Shown: positions 54,184 to 64,000 of the stretch, in pieces
Layout of the letters: each line of letters starts with the position of its first letter
Position numbering within the stretch: the stretch's first letter is position 1
Assembly (NCBI GenBank): GCA_001414325.1
Contig: LLKB01000001.1
Location: 256,699 to 320,698, forward strand
DNA: 64,000 bases
Direction: 5' to 3'
Origin: Butyribacter intestini
GTDB taxonomy: Bacteria; Bacillota; Clostridia; Lachnospirales; Lachnospiraceae
Position numbers and translations under genes: made by a program
The notes under the pieces: generated by a model
What the model saw: the letters and a program-made list of their open reading frames with translations, nothing else
Database searches by the model: none
Told to the model about the DNA's origin: nothing

Positions 54184-55797
54184 TTATTTGTTTTCGTCCT
54201 GATATTTAAGTGCAGCACCAACAAATCCCTTGAATAAAGGATGTGGTCTGTTTGGTCTTGATTTGAATTCAGGGTGAGCCTGTGTTGCGATAAACCACGG
54301 ATGAGTAGGTATCTCACACATCTCAACGATTCTTCCGTCAGGAGAAAGGCCTGAGAGGAGAAGTCCTGCTTTTTCTAAATCTTCACGGTAGTAATTGTTT
54401 ACTTCGTAGCGGTGTCTGTGTCTCTCATGGATAGTTTCCTCACCGTAAAGCTCATAGGCTTTTGAAGTTTTATCAAGTACACATGGATAAGAGCCGAGTC
54501 TTAATGTACCGCCAATGTCCTCGATACCATCCTGCTCAGGCATAAGATGGATAACAGGGTGTGTGGTCTGAGGATCAAGCTCGATACTGTGTGCATCATG
54601 GAAACCTACAACATGTCTTGCAAACTCAACTATTGCAAGCTGCATTCCGAGGCAAAGACCGAGAAATGGAATGTTGTTTTCTCTCGCATATTTGATGGCA
54701 GTTATCTTACCGTCTATTCCTCTGTCACCAAATCCGCCCGGAACTAATATTCCGCTGACATCGCCGAGAAGTTCTGAAGCATTGTCTTCATTTAATTCTT
54801 CGGAAGGAATCCATTTGATGTTGACATTGCTCTTATGTGCAAGTCCGCCGTGTTTTAAGGATTCAACAACACTGATATAAGCATCATGAAGTGATGTATA
54901 TTTGCCGACAAGTGCGACAGTGACATCTTTATCAAGGTTTTTAAGTGTGTCAACCATATTCTGCCACTCAGTTATGTCAGGTTCTGGGCAGTCAAGACAG
55001 AGTTTTTCACATACTACATCTGCGAGGTGTTCTTTTTCCATTGCGAGAGGAGCTTCGTAAAGTGTCTCCACATCAAGATTCTGCAAAACACTCTTTGTAG
55101 GAACATTACAGAAAAGTGCAATCTTATCCTTAAGCCCTTCTTCAAGAGGGAGTTCTGTACGGCATACGATAACATCAGGCTGGATGCCCATTCCCTGAAG
55201 TTCTTTTACGCTCGCCTGAGTAGGCTTTGTTTTCATCTCGCCTGAGGCTTTAAGATAAGGAATAAGTGTCACATGGATAAGGATAGCATTGTCGTGTCCA
55301 ATATCATGCTGGAACTGACGGATAGACTCAAGAAAAGGCTGGCTTTCAATATCACCTACCGTACCGCCCACTTCGATGATGGCTATCTGTGTATCCTTGC
55401 AGCCGTCATTGCGGTAAAAACGGCTCTTTATCTCATTTGTGATATGAGGGATTACCTGAACCGTACCTCCGCCATAATCACCACGGCGTTCTTTGTTAAG
55501 AACTGACCAGTAAACCTTACCGGTTGTCACATTTGACTGTTTTGTAAGACTTTCATCGATGAAACGCTCATAATGTCCGAGGTCAAGATCTGTCTCAGCA
55601 CCATCATCTGTTACGAAAACCTCACCATGCTGTACCGGATTCATAGTACCCGGGTCAATATTGATATATGGATCGAACTTCTGCATTGTTACACTGTATC
55701 CGCGCATTTTTAGCAATCTTCCTAAAGATGCTGCTGTGATACCTTTTCCAAGACCGGAAACAACGCCACCAGTTACAAATACATATTTGACTGCCAT
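54184..55797 (-). CDS. pyrG: CTP synthase
   Basis: A 537-residue enzyme that makes CTP from UTP, ATP and glutamine. The N-terminal synthetase domain ([31 protein letters not shown]) is followed by the glutaminase with catalytic Cys in GLCLGMQ and His in [14 protein letters not shown]. Length is standard. GGAGG precedes ATG 55797; a longer frame to 55881 enters the leader hairpin. The leader has a stable hairpin (55860-55900) of possible regulatory use. Confidence 0.97.
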   Translation of the reverse strand: MAVKYVFVTGGVVSGLGKGITAASLGRLLKMRGYSVTMQKFDPYINIDPGTMNPVQHGEVFVTDDGAETDLDLGHYERFIDESLTKQSNVTTGKVYWSVLNKERRGDYGGGTVQVIPHITNEIKSRFYRNDGCKDTQIAIIEVGGTVGDIESQPFLESIRQFQHDIGHDNAILIHVTLIPYLKASGEMKTKPTQASVKELQGMGIQPDVIVCRTELPLEEGLKDKIALFCNVPTKSVLQNLDVETLYEAPLAMEKEHLADVVCEKLCLDCPEPDITEWQNMVDTLKNLDKDVTVALVGKYTSLHDAYISVVESLKHGGLAHKSNVNIKWIPSEELNEDNASELLGDVSGILVPGGFGDRGIDGKITAIKYARENNIPFLGLCLGMQLAIVEFARHVVGFHDAHSIELDPQTTHPVIHLMPEQDGIEDIGGTLRLGSYPCVLDKTSKAYELYGEETIHERHRHRYEVNNYYREDLEKAGLLLSGLSPDGRIVEMCEIPTHPWFIATQAHPEFKSRPNRPHPLFKGFVGAALKYQDENK

Positions 55798-55859
55798 TAA
55801 AATATCCTCCTTGTATTTTATTACTTTTAGTATGTCCAAAAATGTTATCAGATTGTTAT

Positions 55860-55901
55860 CGACTCTAGTGCAGTGTATCAATGATACAGTACGCTAGTCG
55901 T
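55860..55901 (-). promoter_or_regulatory. palindromic hairpin in the pyrG leader
   Basis: The inner palindrome TGTATCAATGATACA (55874-55888) is extended by CGACT/AGTCG and CTAG pairs to 55860-55900. It lies about 65 bases upstream of pyrG. It could be a protein operator or RNA structure. I see no clear pppGGGC-type start for pyrG attenuation. Confidence 0.45.
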
Positions 55902-56258
55902 AGATTTTGCTTTTCATAAATAAATGTTTTTATTATCGTTTTTCTTATTTGTCAATAACAAATATCTTCTATTATAACTCATAAAGTATATTTTGTTCAA
56001 TTAGTATTTATGACAGTATTTATGATTTTTTTTGTATAAAATACACAAAAATGTATGCGGTTTATATTTTATAAAGATTATTTCACATTTTATTCAGATT
56101 GTAGGTTATTGATTTATACGGCAAGTAGCTTTATAATAATACGGATAGAATGATGTTAGGGTCAAAAGTAGATAGCAATGAAGCAATCCTAAGCATCAGT
56201 TAGGGTCAAAAGACTTTTTGACCTCAACATCATAGAATAAAACGGGGAGGTCTTGCAG
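55902..56258 (+). promoter_or_regulatory. ftsH leader with three-way alternative pairing
   Basis: No gene. Two direct repeats GTTAGGGTCAAAAG (56155-56168 and 56199-56212) can each pair with one inverted copy CTTTTTGACCTCAAC (56214-56228). The first pairing extends to TGATGTT/AACATCA. The two pairings exclude each other, as in a regulatory leader. The ribosome site GGGGAGG follows at 56244-56250. Confidence 0.5.
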
Positions 56259-59123
56259 ATGGAAAATAATAATAATCAGGATCCGAAAAAAAATCAAAAT
56301 AGAAGAAGCATAATAGTTTGTCTGGTTGTGGCATTAGTTATATTTCTCATGTTCTCATTTATGAACAGTCAGGTTGAGAAAGCTTCAAATAAGGAGATAA
56401 CTTACGACCAGTTTTTACAGATGCTTGATAATGGTCAGGTGTCAAAGGTAGTTATAACATCAGATGAGATTAAGATAACACCGGCACAGCAGGCAAATAA
56501 TATTTATAAAGTAACATATTATACAGGTGTTATATCAATGGATTATAACCTTATAACAAGGCTTGAAAAAGCGAATGTTGAGTTTTCAAAAGAAGTTTCG
56601 TCAGGTTCTTCAAGCCTTATGTATATGCTTATAACAACATTGCTGCCTATATTATTGCTCTGGGGCGGACTGTTTTTTGTTTTCCGCATGATGTCAAAAA
56701 ATTCAGGCGGTATGATGGGAGTCGGAAAGAGCACGGCAAAGATGTATGTGCAAAAGGCAACAGGTGTTACATTTAAGGATGTTGCGGGACAGGAGGAGGC
56801 TATGGAGTCTCTTAATGAACTCGTTGATTTCCTTAATAATCCGGGAAAATATACTGAGATAGGTGCAAAACTTCCTAAAGGTGCACTTCTTGTAGGACCT
56901 CCGGGAACAGGTAAGACACTTCTTGCAAAGGCGGTTGCAGGTGAGGCGGGAGTACCTTTCTTCTCACTCTCAGGTTCAGATTTTGTTGAGATGTTTGTCG
57001 GTGTAGGTGCATCGAGAGTAAGAGATTTGTTTAAACAGGCACAGTCTATGGCTCCGTGTATCATCTTCATTGACGAGATAGATGCGATAGGAAAGAGCAG
57101 GGACAGCCAGTACGGTGGCGGAAATGATGAGAGAGAACAGACACTAAACCAGTTGCTTTCAGAGATGGATGGTTTTGATTCATCGAAAGGTCTTGTAATA
57201 CTCGGTGCTACAAACAGACCTGAGGTACTTGATAAGGCACTTCTTCGTCCGGGTCGATTTGACAGGAGGATAATCGTTGAAAAACCTGACCTTAAGGGTC
57301 GTGTTGATATTCTTAAGGTTCACGCAAAAGATGTACTTATGGACGATTCTGTAGATTTTGATGCGATTGCACTTGCAACGAGTGGTGCCGTAGGTTCAGA
57401 TCTTGCCAATATGATAAATGAGGGTGCCATAATGGCGGTCCGTGCAGGAAGAAAAGCAGTAAGTCAGGCAGACCTTTTTGAGGCGGTCGAGGTTGTCATT
57501 GCAGGTAAGGAAAAGAAAGACAGGATATTAGGAAAAGAAGAAAAGAGAATAGTTGCTTACCATGAGGTAGGTCATGCTCTCGTAACGGCATTGCAAAAAG
57601 ATGCCGAGCCGGTGCAAAAGATTACAATAGTTCCAAGAACGATGGGGTCTTTAGGTTATGTTATGCAGGTGCCTGAGGAAGAAAAGTATCTTATGAGCAA
57701 AGATGAGATATTGACAAGAATAACGACACTTTTCGGTGGACGTGCCGCAGAGCAGATTGTATTTAACTCAATCACGACAGGAGCGTCAAATGATATAGAA
57801 CAAGCTACATCACTTGCAAGAGCGATGGTAACTCAGTATGGAATGACGGACAAGTTTGGAATGATAGGACTAGAATCGGTTCAGAATAAATATCTTGACG
57901 GAAGAACTGTATTAAACTGTGGTGATGCGACAGAAGCAGAGATAGACCAGGAAGTTATGCGTATTCTTAAAGAGTGCTATGCAAAAGCTGAGGAGCTTTT
58001 AAGAGGTGACAGGGATGCACTTGACAAACTTGCAGAATTTCTTATCAAGCATGAGACAATCACCGGTAAGGAATTTATGAAGATATTCCGCAAAGTAAAA
58101 GGAATAGAAGAACCTGAGGGTGACCTTTATGATGCGATAGTTATCGATGTTGACGGAACTTTGCTTGATTCAGACAAGCAGATAAGCGAAAAGACGGTAG
58201 AGACAATCGTTGATGCTCAGAAGAGAGGTAAGAAGATTGCCATAGCATCGGGACGCTCAATAGCAGGTATCAGAAAAAATGCGTCAAAAATACAGCTTGA
58301 AAAGTTCGGTGGATTTGTTATCGCTTACAACGGAACTACTGTAGTAAACTGTAAGACAGGTGAGTGCATCTATAATCAGATGGTTCCTGGTGAGATATTA
58401 GAACCGGTATATAAAGAAGCAGTTAAGGCAGAGGTTTCAATAGCTGTTTATAATGATGCCGAAAAAGAACTTATCGCTGCAAATGGTGTGACGAGATATA
58501 TAGACGCTGATGCGAGGGCTTGTGATGTTGCTGTCAGGGAGACAGACGATTTTGTCAAAGTCGTAAACTTTGGATTTAACAAGATAATGCTCAGCGGTGA
58601 GCCTGACAGCATGAAAAATATTGAAAAACATATGAGAGAGATGTTTGGTGACAAGGTTAATGTGTTCCGTTCAGACCCTCACTTTGTTGAACTTCTTCCA
58701 AAGTATGTTGACAAGGGAGTTGCAGTTGAGAAACTTATGCGTTATCTCGATATAAACAGGGAAAAAGTTATCTGCGTCGGTGACAGCATAAATGATATGC
58801 CAATGCTCAGATATGCCGGAATGGGTGTTGCAATGGGCAATGCACAGGACAAAGTAAAACAGGCGGCAGACTATGTAACACTCTCACACAATGAGGACGG
58901 TGTTGCAAATGTTATAAATAAATTTATGACACCTGCTTCAAAGAAGAAAGAAAATGAAGAAGCTGCACAGGACAGTGAAGATAAAAAAGCAGTAAATGTA
59001 GAGGCTCAAAATGCAGAAGCAGAGAACAGAGAAGTAGAGAATACGGAAGCTCAAAGCATAGAAAACAAAACAGTTACATTGTCAAAGGAAAATGCAGAGG
59101 ACACTGACGAAGAAAAATTTTAA
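56259..59123 (+). CDS. ftsH: FtsH AAA+ metalloprotease fused to a Cof-type HAD phosphatase
   Basis: A 954-residue protein. Residues 1-620 form a complete FtsH: two membrane helices (about 18-37 and 119-140) around an outer domain, the AAA+ module with GPPGTGKT (about 213) and FIDEIDAIG, the SRH region, and the zinc protease with HEVGH (about 435). From about 622 the chain continues, without stop or start codon, into a HAD-IIB (Cof) domain with all motifs: DVDGT (Asp630 and Asp632), ASGR, the Lys of KYVDKG and GDSINDMPM (about 841). A 60-residue acidic tail ends it. FtsH degrades membrane and unfolded proteins; the HAD part would dephosphorylate small sugars or cofactors. ATG 56259 has GGGGAGG eight bases before it. 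Confidence 0.92.
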   Translation: MENNNNQDPKKNQNRRSIIVCLVVALVIFLMFSFMNSQVEKASNKEITYDQFLQMLDNGQVSKVVITSDEIKITPAQQANNIYKVTYYTGVISMDYNLITRLEKANVEFSKEVSSGSSSLMYMLITTLLPILLLWGGLFFVFRMMSKNSGGMMGVGKSTAKMYVQKATGVTFKDVAGQEEAMESLNELVDFLNNPGKYTEIGAKLPKGALLVGPPGTGKTLLAKAVAGEAGVPFFSLSGSDFVEMFVGVGASRVRDLFKQAQSMAPCIIFIDEIDAIGKSRDSQYGGGNDEREQTLNQLLSEMDGFDSSKGLVILGATNRPEVLDKALLRPGRFDRRIIVEKPDLKGRVDILKVHAKDVLMDDSVDFDAIALATSGAVGSDLANMINEGAIMAVRAGRKAVSQADLFEAVEVVIAGKEKKDRILGKEEKRIVAYHEVGHALVTALQKDAEPVQKITIVPRTMGSLGYVMQVPEEEKYLMSKDEILTRITTLFGGRAAEQIVFNSITTGASNDIEQATSLARAMVTQYGMTDKFGMIGLESVQNKYLDGRTVLNCGDATEAEIDQEVMRILKECYAKAEELLRGDRDALDKLAEFLIKHETITGKEFMKIFRKVKGIEEPEGDLYDAIVIDVDGTLLDSDKQISEKTVETIVDAQKRGKKIAIASGRSIAGIRKNASKIQLEKFGGFVIAYNGTTVVNCKTGECIYNQMVPGEILEPVYKEAVKAEVSIAVYNDAEKELIAANGVTRYIDADARACDVAVRETDDFVKVVNFGFNKIMLSGEPDSMKNIEKHMREMFGDKVNVFRSDPHFVELLPKYVDKGVAVEKLMRYLDINREKVICVGDSINDMPMLRYAGMGVAMGNAQDKVKQAADYVTLSHNEDGVANVINKFMTPASKKKENEEAAQDSEDKKAVNVEAQNAEAENREVENTEAQSIENKTVTLSKENAEDTDEEKF

Positions 59124-59167
59124 TAAATTGCTGTTATAAAAAAGGGAGGGGCAGGTGGTTAAAAAAA

Positions 59168-61042
59168 GTGTTTGACATAAAAGAAGAATTAAAGAAACTG
59201 CCTGCAAAGCCCGGTGTTTATCTGATGCATGACAAGAGTGATGCCATCATATATGTAGGAAAGGCGATAAGCCTAAAAAACAGGGTGAGACAGTATTTTC
59301 AGGCGGGCAGGAGAGTATCTCCAAAGATTGAGAGAATGATTTCCCAGATAGACCATTTTGAATATATAATCACTGACTCCGAGGTGGAGGCTCTCGTTCT
59401 TGAGAACAATCTTATAAAAGAGTATGAGCCGAAATACAACACAATGCTCAAGGATGACAAGACTTATCCTTATATAAAGGCAACGGTTTATGAGGATTTT
59501 CCGAGACTTATTTATTCAAGACAGCCCAAAAAAGACAAGTGCAAATATTTCGGACCGTTTACGAATGTGACGGCTGCTAGGGATACGCTTGAATTTGCAC
59601 ATAAGATATACCGGATAAGAACCTGCCGCAGAGTTCTTCCGAGAGATATAGGAAAAGAAAGACCATGTCTTAATTATCATATCGGAAAATGCAATGCACC
59701 GTGTCAGGGCTATATCAGCAAAGAGGAATATAACAAGAATTTTAATAAGGCTTTAAAGCTGATAGAGGGCGATTATAAGCAGGTTATCGAATATCTTGAG
59801 GAAAAGATGTATGAGGCATCTGAAAAAATGGAATATGAGCAGGCGGCAGTCTGCAGGGATTTGATAGAGAGTGTAAAGAAAATGTCCGTGAAACAAAAGA
59901 TAAATGATTTTGGCGGAATGGACAGGGATGTTGTTGCACTTGCGAGGACAAATGAGGAAGCTGTAGTACAGGTTTTCTTTATAAGAGAGGGAAAACTTAT
60001 CGGCAGGGATCATTTTCACTTAAAGGGAAGTTACGGCGAGAAAGAAAATGATATGCTTCAGGCATTTATTAAACAATTTTATGCCGGAACACCTTTTATT
60101 CCTCGTGAAGTCATGGTAGAATATGAAGTGACGGAGTCTGAGCTGATAGAAAAGTGGCTCAGTGAAAAAAGGGGCGGCAAAGTCAGTATCATTGTTCCGA
60201 AAAAGGGACAGAAAGAAAGACTTGTCGAGCTTGCACATAAAAATGCCGCTATGGTTCTCACAAAGGATATGGAAAAGATAAAGCGTGAGGAGGAGAGGAC
60301 TACGGGAGCCATGAAACAGATTTCAGGATGGCTGGGTCTTGAAGATGCATCACGGGTTGAGTCTTATGACATATCAAATATAAGTGGTTTTTTATCGGTC
60401 GGCTCAATGGTTGTATTCGACGATGGCAAACCTAAAAAAAGTGAATACAGAAAATTCAGGATAAAAACAGTAGAGGGACCAAACGACTATGCCAGTATGT
60501 ATGAGGTACTAAAACGCAGGTTTAGTCATGGTCTTATGGAGATAGAACAGTTAAATGAAAAAAATTTTTCTACTGAGTTTGGAAGTTTTACAAAGTTTCC
60601 GGATCTTATAATGATGGATGGAGGTGTCGGACAGGTTCACATAGCAATGCAGGTTCTCTCAGAGCTTGACATAGACATTCCCGTGTGTGGAATGGTAAAG
60701 GATGACAATCACAGGACGAGAGGACTGTTTTTTGATGAACATGAGATACCTATAGATACAAACAGTGAGGGATTTCGCCTGATGACAAGAATACAGGACG
60801 AGGTACATCGTTTTGCCATAGAATACCACCGCTCACTCAGGAGCAAAGAGCAGGTAAAGTCGATACTGGATGACATTCCGGGTATCGGAGAGAAAAGGCG
60901 TAAAGCTCTTATGAAACATTTCGCATCAATAGAAGCGATAAAAAATGCAGCGATAGATGAACTTGCACAGGTAGAAAGTATGAATGAAAAAGCAGCGGCA
61001 AGTGTTTATAAATTTTTTCATCAAGGAGGAGCAAAGGAATGA
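59168..61042 (+). CDS. uvrC: excinuclease ABC subunit C
   Basis: A 624-residue nuclease that cuts both sides of damaged DNA with UvrAB. The N-terminal GIY-YIG domain ([20 protein letters not shown]), four-Cys region ([19 protein letters not shown]), UVR motif (about 200-235), RNase-H-like C-terminal nuclease and helix-hairpin-helix end ([20 protein letters not shown]) are all present. The start is GTG, with AGGTGG ahead. The stop overlaps the hprK start. Confidence 0.95.
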   Translation: MFDIKEELKKLPAKPGVYLMHDKSDAIIYVGKAISLKNRVRQYFQAGRRVSPKIERMISQIDHFEYIITDSEVEALVLENNLIKEYEPKYNTMLKDDKTYPYIKATVYEDFPRLIYSRQPKKDKCKYFGPFTNVTAARDTLEFAHKIYRIRTCRRVLPRDIGKERPCLNYHIGKCNAPCQGYISKEEYNKNFNKALKLIEGDYKQVIEYLEEKMYEASEKMEYEQAAVCRDLIESVKKMSVKQKINDFGGMDRDVVALARTNEEAVVQVFFIREGKLIGRDHFHLKGSYGEKENDMLQAFIKQFYAGTPFIPREVMVEYEVTESELIEKWLSEKRGGKVSIIVPKKGQKERLVELAHKNAAMVLTKDMEKIKREEERTTGAMKQISGWLGLEDASRVESYDISNISGFLSVGSMVVFDDGKPKKSEYRKFRIKTVEGPNDYASMYEVLKRRFSHGLMEIEQLNEKNFSTEFGSFTKFPDLIMMDGGVGQVHIAMQVLSELDIDIPVCGMVKDDNHRTRGLFFDEHEIPIDTNSEGFRLMTRIQDEVHRFAIEYHRSLRSKEQVKSILDDIPGIGEKRRKALMKHFASIEAIKNAAIDELAQVESMNEKAAASVYKFFHQGGAKE

Positions 61043-62004
61043 TGCAGGGAGAATACAGCGTGTCTCTTAAAGATATGATAGAGGCACTTAAATTGGAAAA
61101 TTGCACACCGGATGTCGATATAAACGACATTATGATAACGCAAAATGAAGTAAACAGACCGGCATTACAGCTTGCAGGATATTTTGACTATTTTGATTCA
61201 AGCCGTATTCAGATAATCGGTCATGTAGAGCACACATATATGCAGCAGAAAGGCATGGAGCATAGTGTGGCAATGATGGAAAGAATCATGGCAGGAAGCG
61301 AGGATAAAGGGCAGCCACCATGTATCGTGTATTGCAGGGAGATATGGGTAGAGGATGAGATAGTTGCTCTTGCAAACAAATATCGTGTACCTCTTCTTAG
61401 AAGCCGCAAAGCGACATCACCGTTTATGGCTGAACTTATAAGATGGCTTGGAGCTGAGCTTGCACCAAGATGTTCTGTTCACGGCGTACTTGTAGACATA
61501 TACGGCGAGGGTGTACTTATCATGGGTGAGAGTGGAATTGGTAAATCAGAAGTAGCACTTGAGCTTATCCACAGAGGTCATCGTCTTGTTTCGGATGATG
61601 TAGTTGAGATAAAGAGAGTGAGTGACAACTCACTTATAGGAAGTTCACCTGATATTACAAGACATTTTATTGAACTTAGAGGCATAGGAATTATTGATGC
61701 AAAAGCACTTTTCGGTGTTGAGAGTGTTAAGGACTGGCAGGAGATAGATCTTGTAATCAAGCTTGAAGAATTTAATAAAGAACAGGAATATGACAGACTC
61801 GGACTTGAGGAGCAGTATATAGAGTTTCTTGACAGCAAGGTAGTGTGTCATTCGATTCCGATAAGACCGGGTAGAAATGTTGCGATAATCTGCGAATCCG
61901 CAGCAGTAAACCACAGACAGAAAAAGATGGGATATAACGCAGCGGTAGAGCTTTACAACAGAGTTACAAATAATCTGGCTGAAAAACGCAAAAACAATAA
62001 ATGA
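61039..62004 (+). CDS. hprK: HPr kinase/phosphorylase
   Basis: A 321-residue enzyme that adds and removes phosphate on Ser46 of HPr, controlling carbon catabolite repression. The C-terminal kinase domain has the P-loop GESGIGKSE, the catalytic VSDDVVEI and the [10 protein letters not shown] signature. The N-terminal domain (1-130) is normal in length. ATG overlaps the TGA of uvrC (ATGA), with GGAGG nine bases before. The HPr-like protein at 11101 lacks His15 but keeps the AKS motif, so it might be a target. Confidence 0.95.
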   Translation: MMQGEYSVSLKDMIEALKLENCTPDVDINDIMITQNEVNRPALQLAGYFDYFDSSRIQIIGHVEHTYMQQKGMEHSVAMMERIMAGSEDKGQPPCIVYCREIWVEDEIVALANKYRVPLLRSRKATSPFMAELIRWLGAELAPRCSVHGVLVDIYGEGVLIMGESGIGKSEVALELIHRGHRLVSDDVVEIKRVSDNSLIGSSPDITRHFIELRGIGIIDAKALFGVESVKDWQEIDLVIKLEEFNKEQEYDRLGLEEQYIEFLDSKVVCHSIPIRPGRNVAIICESAAVNHRQKKMGYNAAVELYNRVTNNLAEKRKNNK

Positions 62005-62037
62005 TGAAGTGAAAGAGAATGAAAGTGGAGGGAAGAA

Positions 62038-63159
62038 ATGTTATTTGTAAAAACAGAAGATTTAAAACCCGGGATGAGACTTGCAAAACCTATATATAAC
62101 AGAAATGGGGTTATGCTTTATGAACGCAATTCTAAAATTACAAGTCAAGGTATCATAAGCGTAAACAATTTTGGACTGATAGGAATTTATATACTTGAGC
62201 CTGCCGAACCGGTACCGCCTATGTCAGAGGATGATATAGAGTTTGAGAGATTTCAGGCTATGTCTATATTTGAGATAAAAGAAATACTTGATGCATATTC
62301 CGAGGGTAAAAAAGAAAATAATATGTATCAGTTCATAAACCAGCTTTTGAAAAAATATGGCTCACTTCATCATAAGATTAACTTTATACAGAATATCAGA
62401 AGCAATGATGACTATGTGTATAAACATTCACTCAATACAGCAATATTGTGTGCGTTGATTTCAAGCAGGCTTGGTCTTGAATTTAAGACACAGCTTGATC
62501 TTACGGCAGCGGCACTTTTGCATGATATAGGCGGATTGCAAATACCAAATAATATCAGAAGAAAAAAGACTATAGATCTGACAATGGAGGATGAAAAGAA
62601 GATAACTATGTGTTATCAGAATTCATATGATGCGTTCAAGGCAAATTTAGATCTTTCTCCTGATATAAAAAGGATATTGTCAGCGGGATTAATGCTTCTG
62701 CATCCTGATATACCGTCGGCAACAGAAAATGTACCTAAGGTTATCGGGGCAGAGATACTCAAAGTCGCAAACTGTTTTGATAATATGACAGCTATGAAGT
62801 TTGGTGATGAGCCGTTATCGGAGATAGCGGCAATAAGATACCTTTTAGAGATGGAAGACCAGTTTGACAGGAAAATAGTTGATGCACTGTTAGATAGTAT
62901 AAATGTTTTAAGTCCCGGTGTCTGTGTAGAGTTTACAAATGGTGATAAAGGACTTGTAGTTACTGCAAATGACAGTAATGTATTAGAGCCGTTTGTATTA
63001 TCTTTCAATGATAATAAGCTTTATAACCTTGCTGACAGCAAGGTTGCAGAGCAGATGAAGATAAAAGACATAATGAAAACAATGGATAACCGTCATGTCG
63101 TTGACCGCGAGTTTCTCAGTCAGTACATGGGTAAAACTTTACATATGGGTGAGAAATAA
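62038..63159 (+). CDS. HD-GYP-related protein with degenerate GYP motif
   Basis: A 373-residue cytoplasmic protein. An N-terminal region (LKPGMRLAKPIYNRNGVMLYE) is the DUF3391-like start common in HD-GYP proteins. The HD domain has YKHSLNTAILCAL and LLHDIGG (HD kept, the following Lys replaced). The GYP region reads LLHPDIPS rather than HHE-x-DG-x-GYP, so cyclic-di-GMP hydrolysis is doubtful; a binding or regulatory role is possible. A further C-terminal segment of about 85 residues is unassigned. GGAGGG precedes the ATG. It lies between hprK and pth, 33 and 23 bp apart. Confidence 0.8.
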   Translation: MLFVKTEDLKPGMRLAKPIYNRNGVMLYERNSKITSQGIISVNNFGLIGIYILEPAEPVPPMSEDDIEFERFQAMSIFEIKEILDAYSEGKKENNMYQFINQLLKKYGSLHHKINFIQNIRSNDDYVYKHSLNTAILCALISSRLGLEFKTQLDLTAAALLHDIGGLQIPNNIRRKKTIDLTMEDEKKITMCYQNSYDAFKANLDLSPDIKRILSAGLMLLHPDIPSATENVPKVIGAEILKVANCFDNMTAMKFGDEPLSEIAAIRYLLEMEDQFDRKIVDALLDSINVLSPGVCVEFTNGDKGLVVTANDSNVLEPFVLSFNDNKLYNLADSKVAEQMKIKDIMKTMDNRHVVDREFLSQYMGKTLHMGEK

Positions 63160-63182
63160 CAGCTGCAGGAAAGAGGAAAAAT

Positions 63183-63743
63183 ATGTTTATTATAGTTGGT
63201 CTTGGCAATCCTGAGAGAAAATATGATGGCACAAGACATAATATAGGATTTTCAGCAATAACAGTTATAGCGGATAAATATAACATATCAATGGATATTA
63301 AGAAACATAAGGCTGTCTGCGGAAAAGGTTATATAGAGGGACAGAAAGTCATACTTGCGATGCCGCAGACATATATGAACTTAAGCGGTGAGAGTGTGAG
63401 AGAACTTGTAGATTACTATAAGATAGACCCTGAGAGAGAACTTATAGTTATATATGATGACATAAATCTTGCACCTGGCAGACTGCGTATCCGTGAAAAG
63501 GGAAGTGCGGGAGGCCACAATGGTATTAAAAATATCATAAGCCACCTCGGAACGCAGGTATTTCCGAGAATACGCATAGGAGTTGGTGAAAAGCCAAAAG
63601 GCTGGGACCTTGCAGACTATGTACTTGGACGATTTGCAAAGGATGAAGAACCTGTTATAAGAGAAGCACTTGACAATGCAGCCGAAGCTTGTGGCATTAT
63701 TGTCGATGATGAGATTAGAACGGCGATGAATAAATTCAATTAA
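63183..63743 (+). CDS. pth: peptidyl-tRNA hydrolase
   Basis: A 186-residue essential enzyme that recycles tRNA from dropped-off peptidyl-tRNA. GLGNPERKYDGTRHNIGF holds the catalytic His; the PQTYMNLSG, DDINLAPGRLRIREKGSAGGHNGI and GVGEKP motifs are intact. Length is typical. The order pth then mfd is the usual Firmicutes order. A terminator follows. Confidence 0.96.
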   Translation: MFIIVGLGNPERKYDGTRHNIGFSAITVIADKYNISMDIKKHKAVCGKGYIEGQKVILAMPQTYMNLSGESVRELVDYYKIDPERELIVIYDDINLAPGRLRIREKGSAGGHNGIKNIISHLGTQVFPRIRIGVGEKPKGWDLADYVLGRFAKDEEPVIREALDNAAEACGIIVDDEIRTAMNKFN

Positions 63744-63781
63744 AATGTAAGAAATGAAAAGCTGAACTGTTAATTAAAATT

Positions 63782-63816
63782 ACTCACAGACATTTTGGGT
63801 CTGTGAGTTTTGTTGT
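63782..63816 (+). terminator. terminator after pth
   Basis: ACTCACAGAC (63782-63791) pairs with GTCTGTGAGT (63799-63808), followed by TTTTGTTG. Confidence 0.85.
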
Positions 63817-63842
63817 TAAGGTTAATGAAAGGAGGAAAAGAG

Positions 63843-64000
63843 ATGGCTGAGCTGCTCAAAACACTGCTAGAGCCGTTGGAGGAGATAAATGCCTATAAAA
63901 CGGTGGCTGAGGATATAGAGCGGGAGAAGTTTCCAGTTCATATATCAGGCTGTATCGATACGCAGAAGTGTCATCTGATATATGGACTATCACATTCAGA
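63843..64000 (+). CDS. mfd: transcription-repair coupling factor, N-terminal part (cut by the window edge)
   Basis: The frame runs off the right edge after 52 codons. AAAGGAGG precedes the ATG. The start MAELLKTLLEPLEEI and the segment FPVHISGCIDTQKCHLIYGLS match the usual beginning of Mfd (G-x-x-D-x-x-K-x-H-L-I), and mfd normally follows pth. Mfd removes stalled RNA polymerase and recruits UvrA; uvrC is nearby. Identity rests on a short segment and position. Confidence 0.75.
   Translation, partial: MAELLKTLLEPLEEINAYKTVAEDIEREKFPVHISGCIDTQKCHLIYGLSHS

Overview
The window is low-GC DNA from a clostridial Firmicute, most likely a gut Lachnospiraceae. This rests on strong GGAGG ribosome sites, T-box leaders, the era-yqzL-recO and uvrC-hprK-pth-mfd orders, DUF1703-type AAA/PD-(D/E)XK proteins and several cyclic-di-GMP enzymes; the genus is inference. 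No rRNA, tRNA, CRISPR array, intact transposase or prophage was seen.

Layout. 1-1.7 kb is a decaying region with deletion-scarred pseudogenes and a candidate Fst/Ldr-like type I toxin-antitoxin module (1028-1272). 1.8-8.5 kb has a FeoA-FeoB ferrous iron transporter, a GH42 beta-galactosidase and a PAS-CPBP membrane protein, all on the minus strand, plus a small plus-strand gene. 8.6-13.7 kb has pta, an AraC-type regulator, an HPr-like protein and a secreted serine-hydrolase-like protein with an acidic tail. 13.8-25.7 kb has a T-box leader (specifier read as GUA, Val), ilvB and ilvN, then with only a 13-bp gap a surface-glycan block: three large polytopic membrane proteins, an FAD oxidoreductase, a small membrane protein and a polyprenyl-phosphate glycosyltransferase. 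25.7-29.7 kb is a tandem pair of AAA-ATPase/PD-(D/E)XK genes duplicated with 129 bp of leader. 29.7-36.6 kb is a trp operon (trpEGDCBA, no trpF) behind a Trp-specific T-box and an unusual repeat-rich leader. 36.7-42.5 kb is a three-gene cyclic-di-GMP operon: one diguanylate cyclase, one degenerate EAL protein and one active-looking EAL phosphodiesterase. 42.5-49.2 kb has an M16C peptidase, era, a YqzL-like gene, recO and glycyl-tRNA synthetase. 49.2-55.8 kb has a Lys/Thr/Ala-rich secreted protein, a coiled-coil repeat protein, a polysaccharide deacetylase, a GHL10-like secreted hydrolase and pyrG. 56-64 kb has an FtsH protease fused in frame to a complete Cof-type HAD phosphatase, then uvrC, hprK, a degenerate HD-GYP protein, pth and the start of mfd.

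The most unusual items are the FtsH-HAD fusion, the Fst-like toxin-antitoxin module with its start-site direct repeat, the PAS-CPBP fusion, the trp leader repeats, the possible co-transcription of glycan genes with ilvBN, and a family of dispersed palindromic elements with GTAACAGTTCAG ends.
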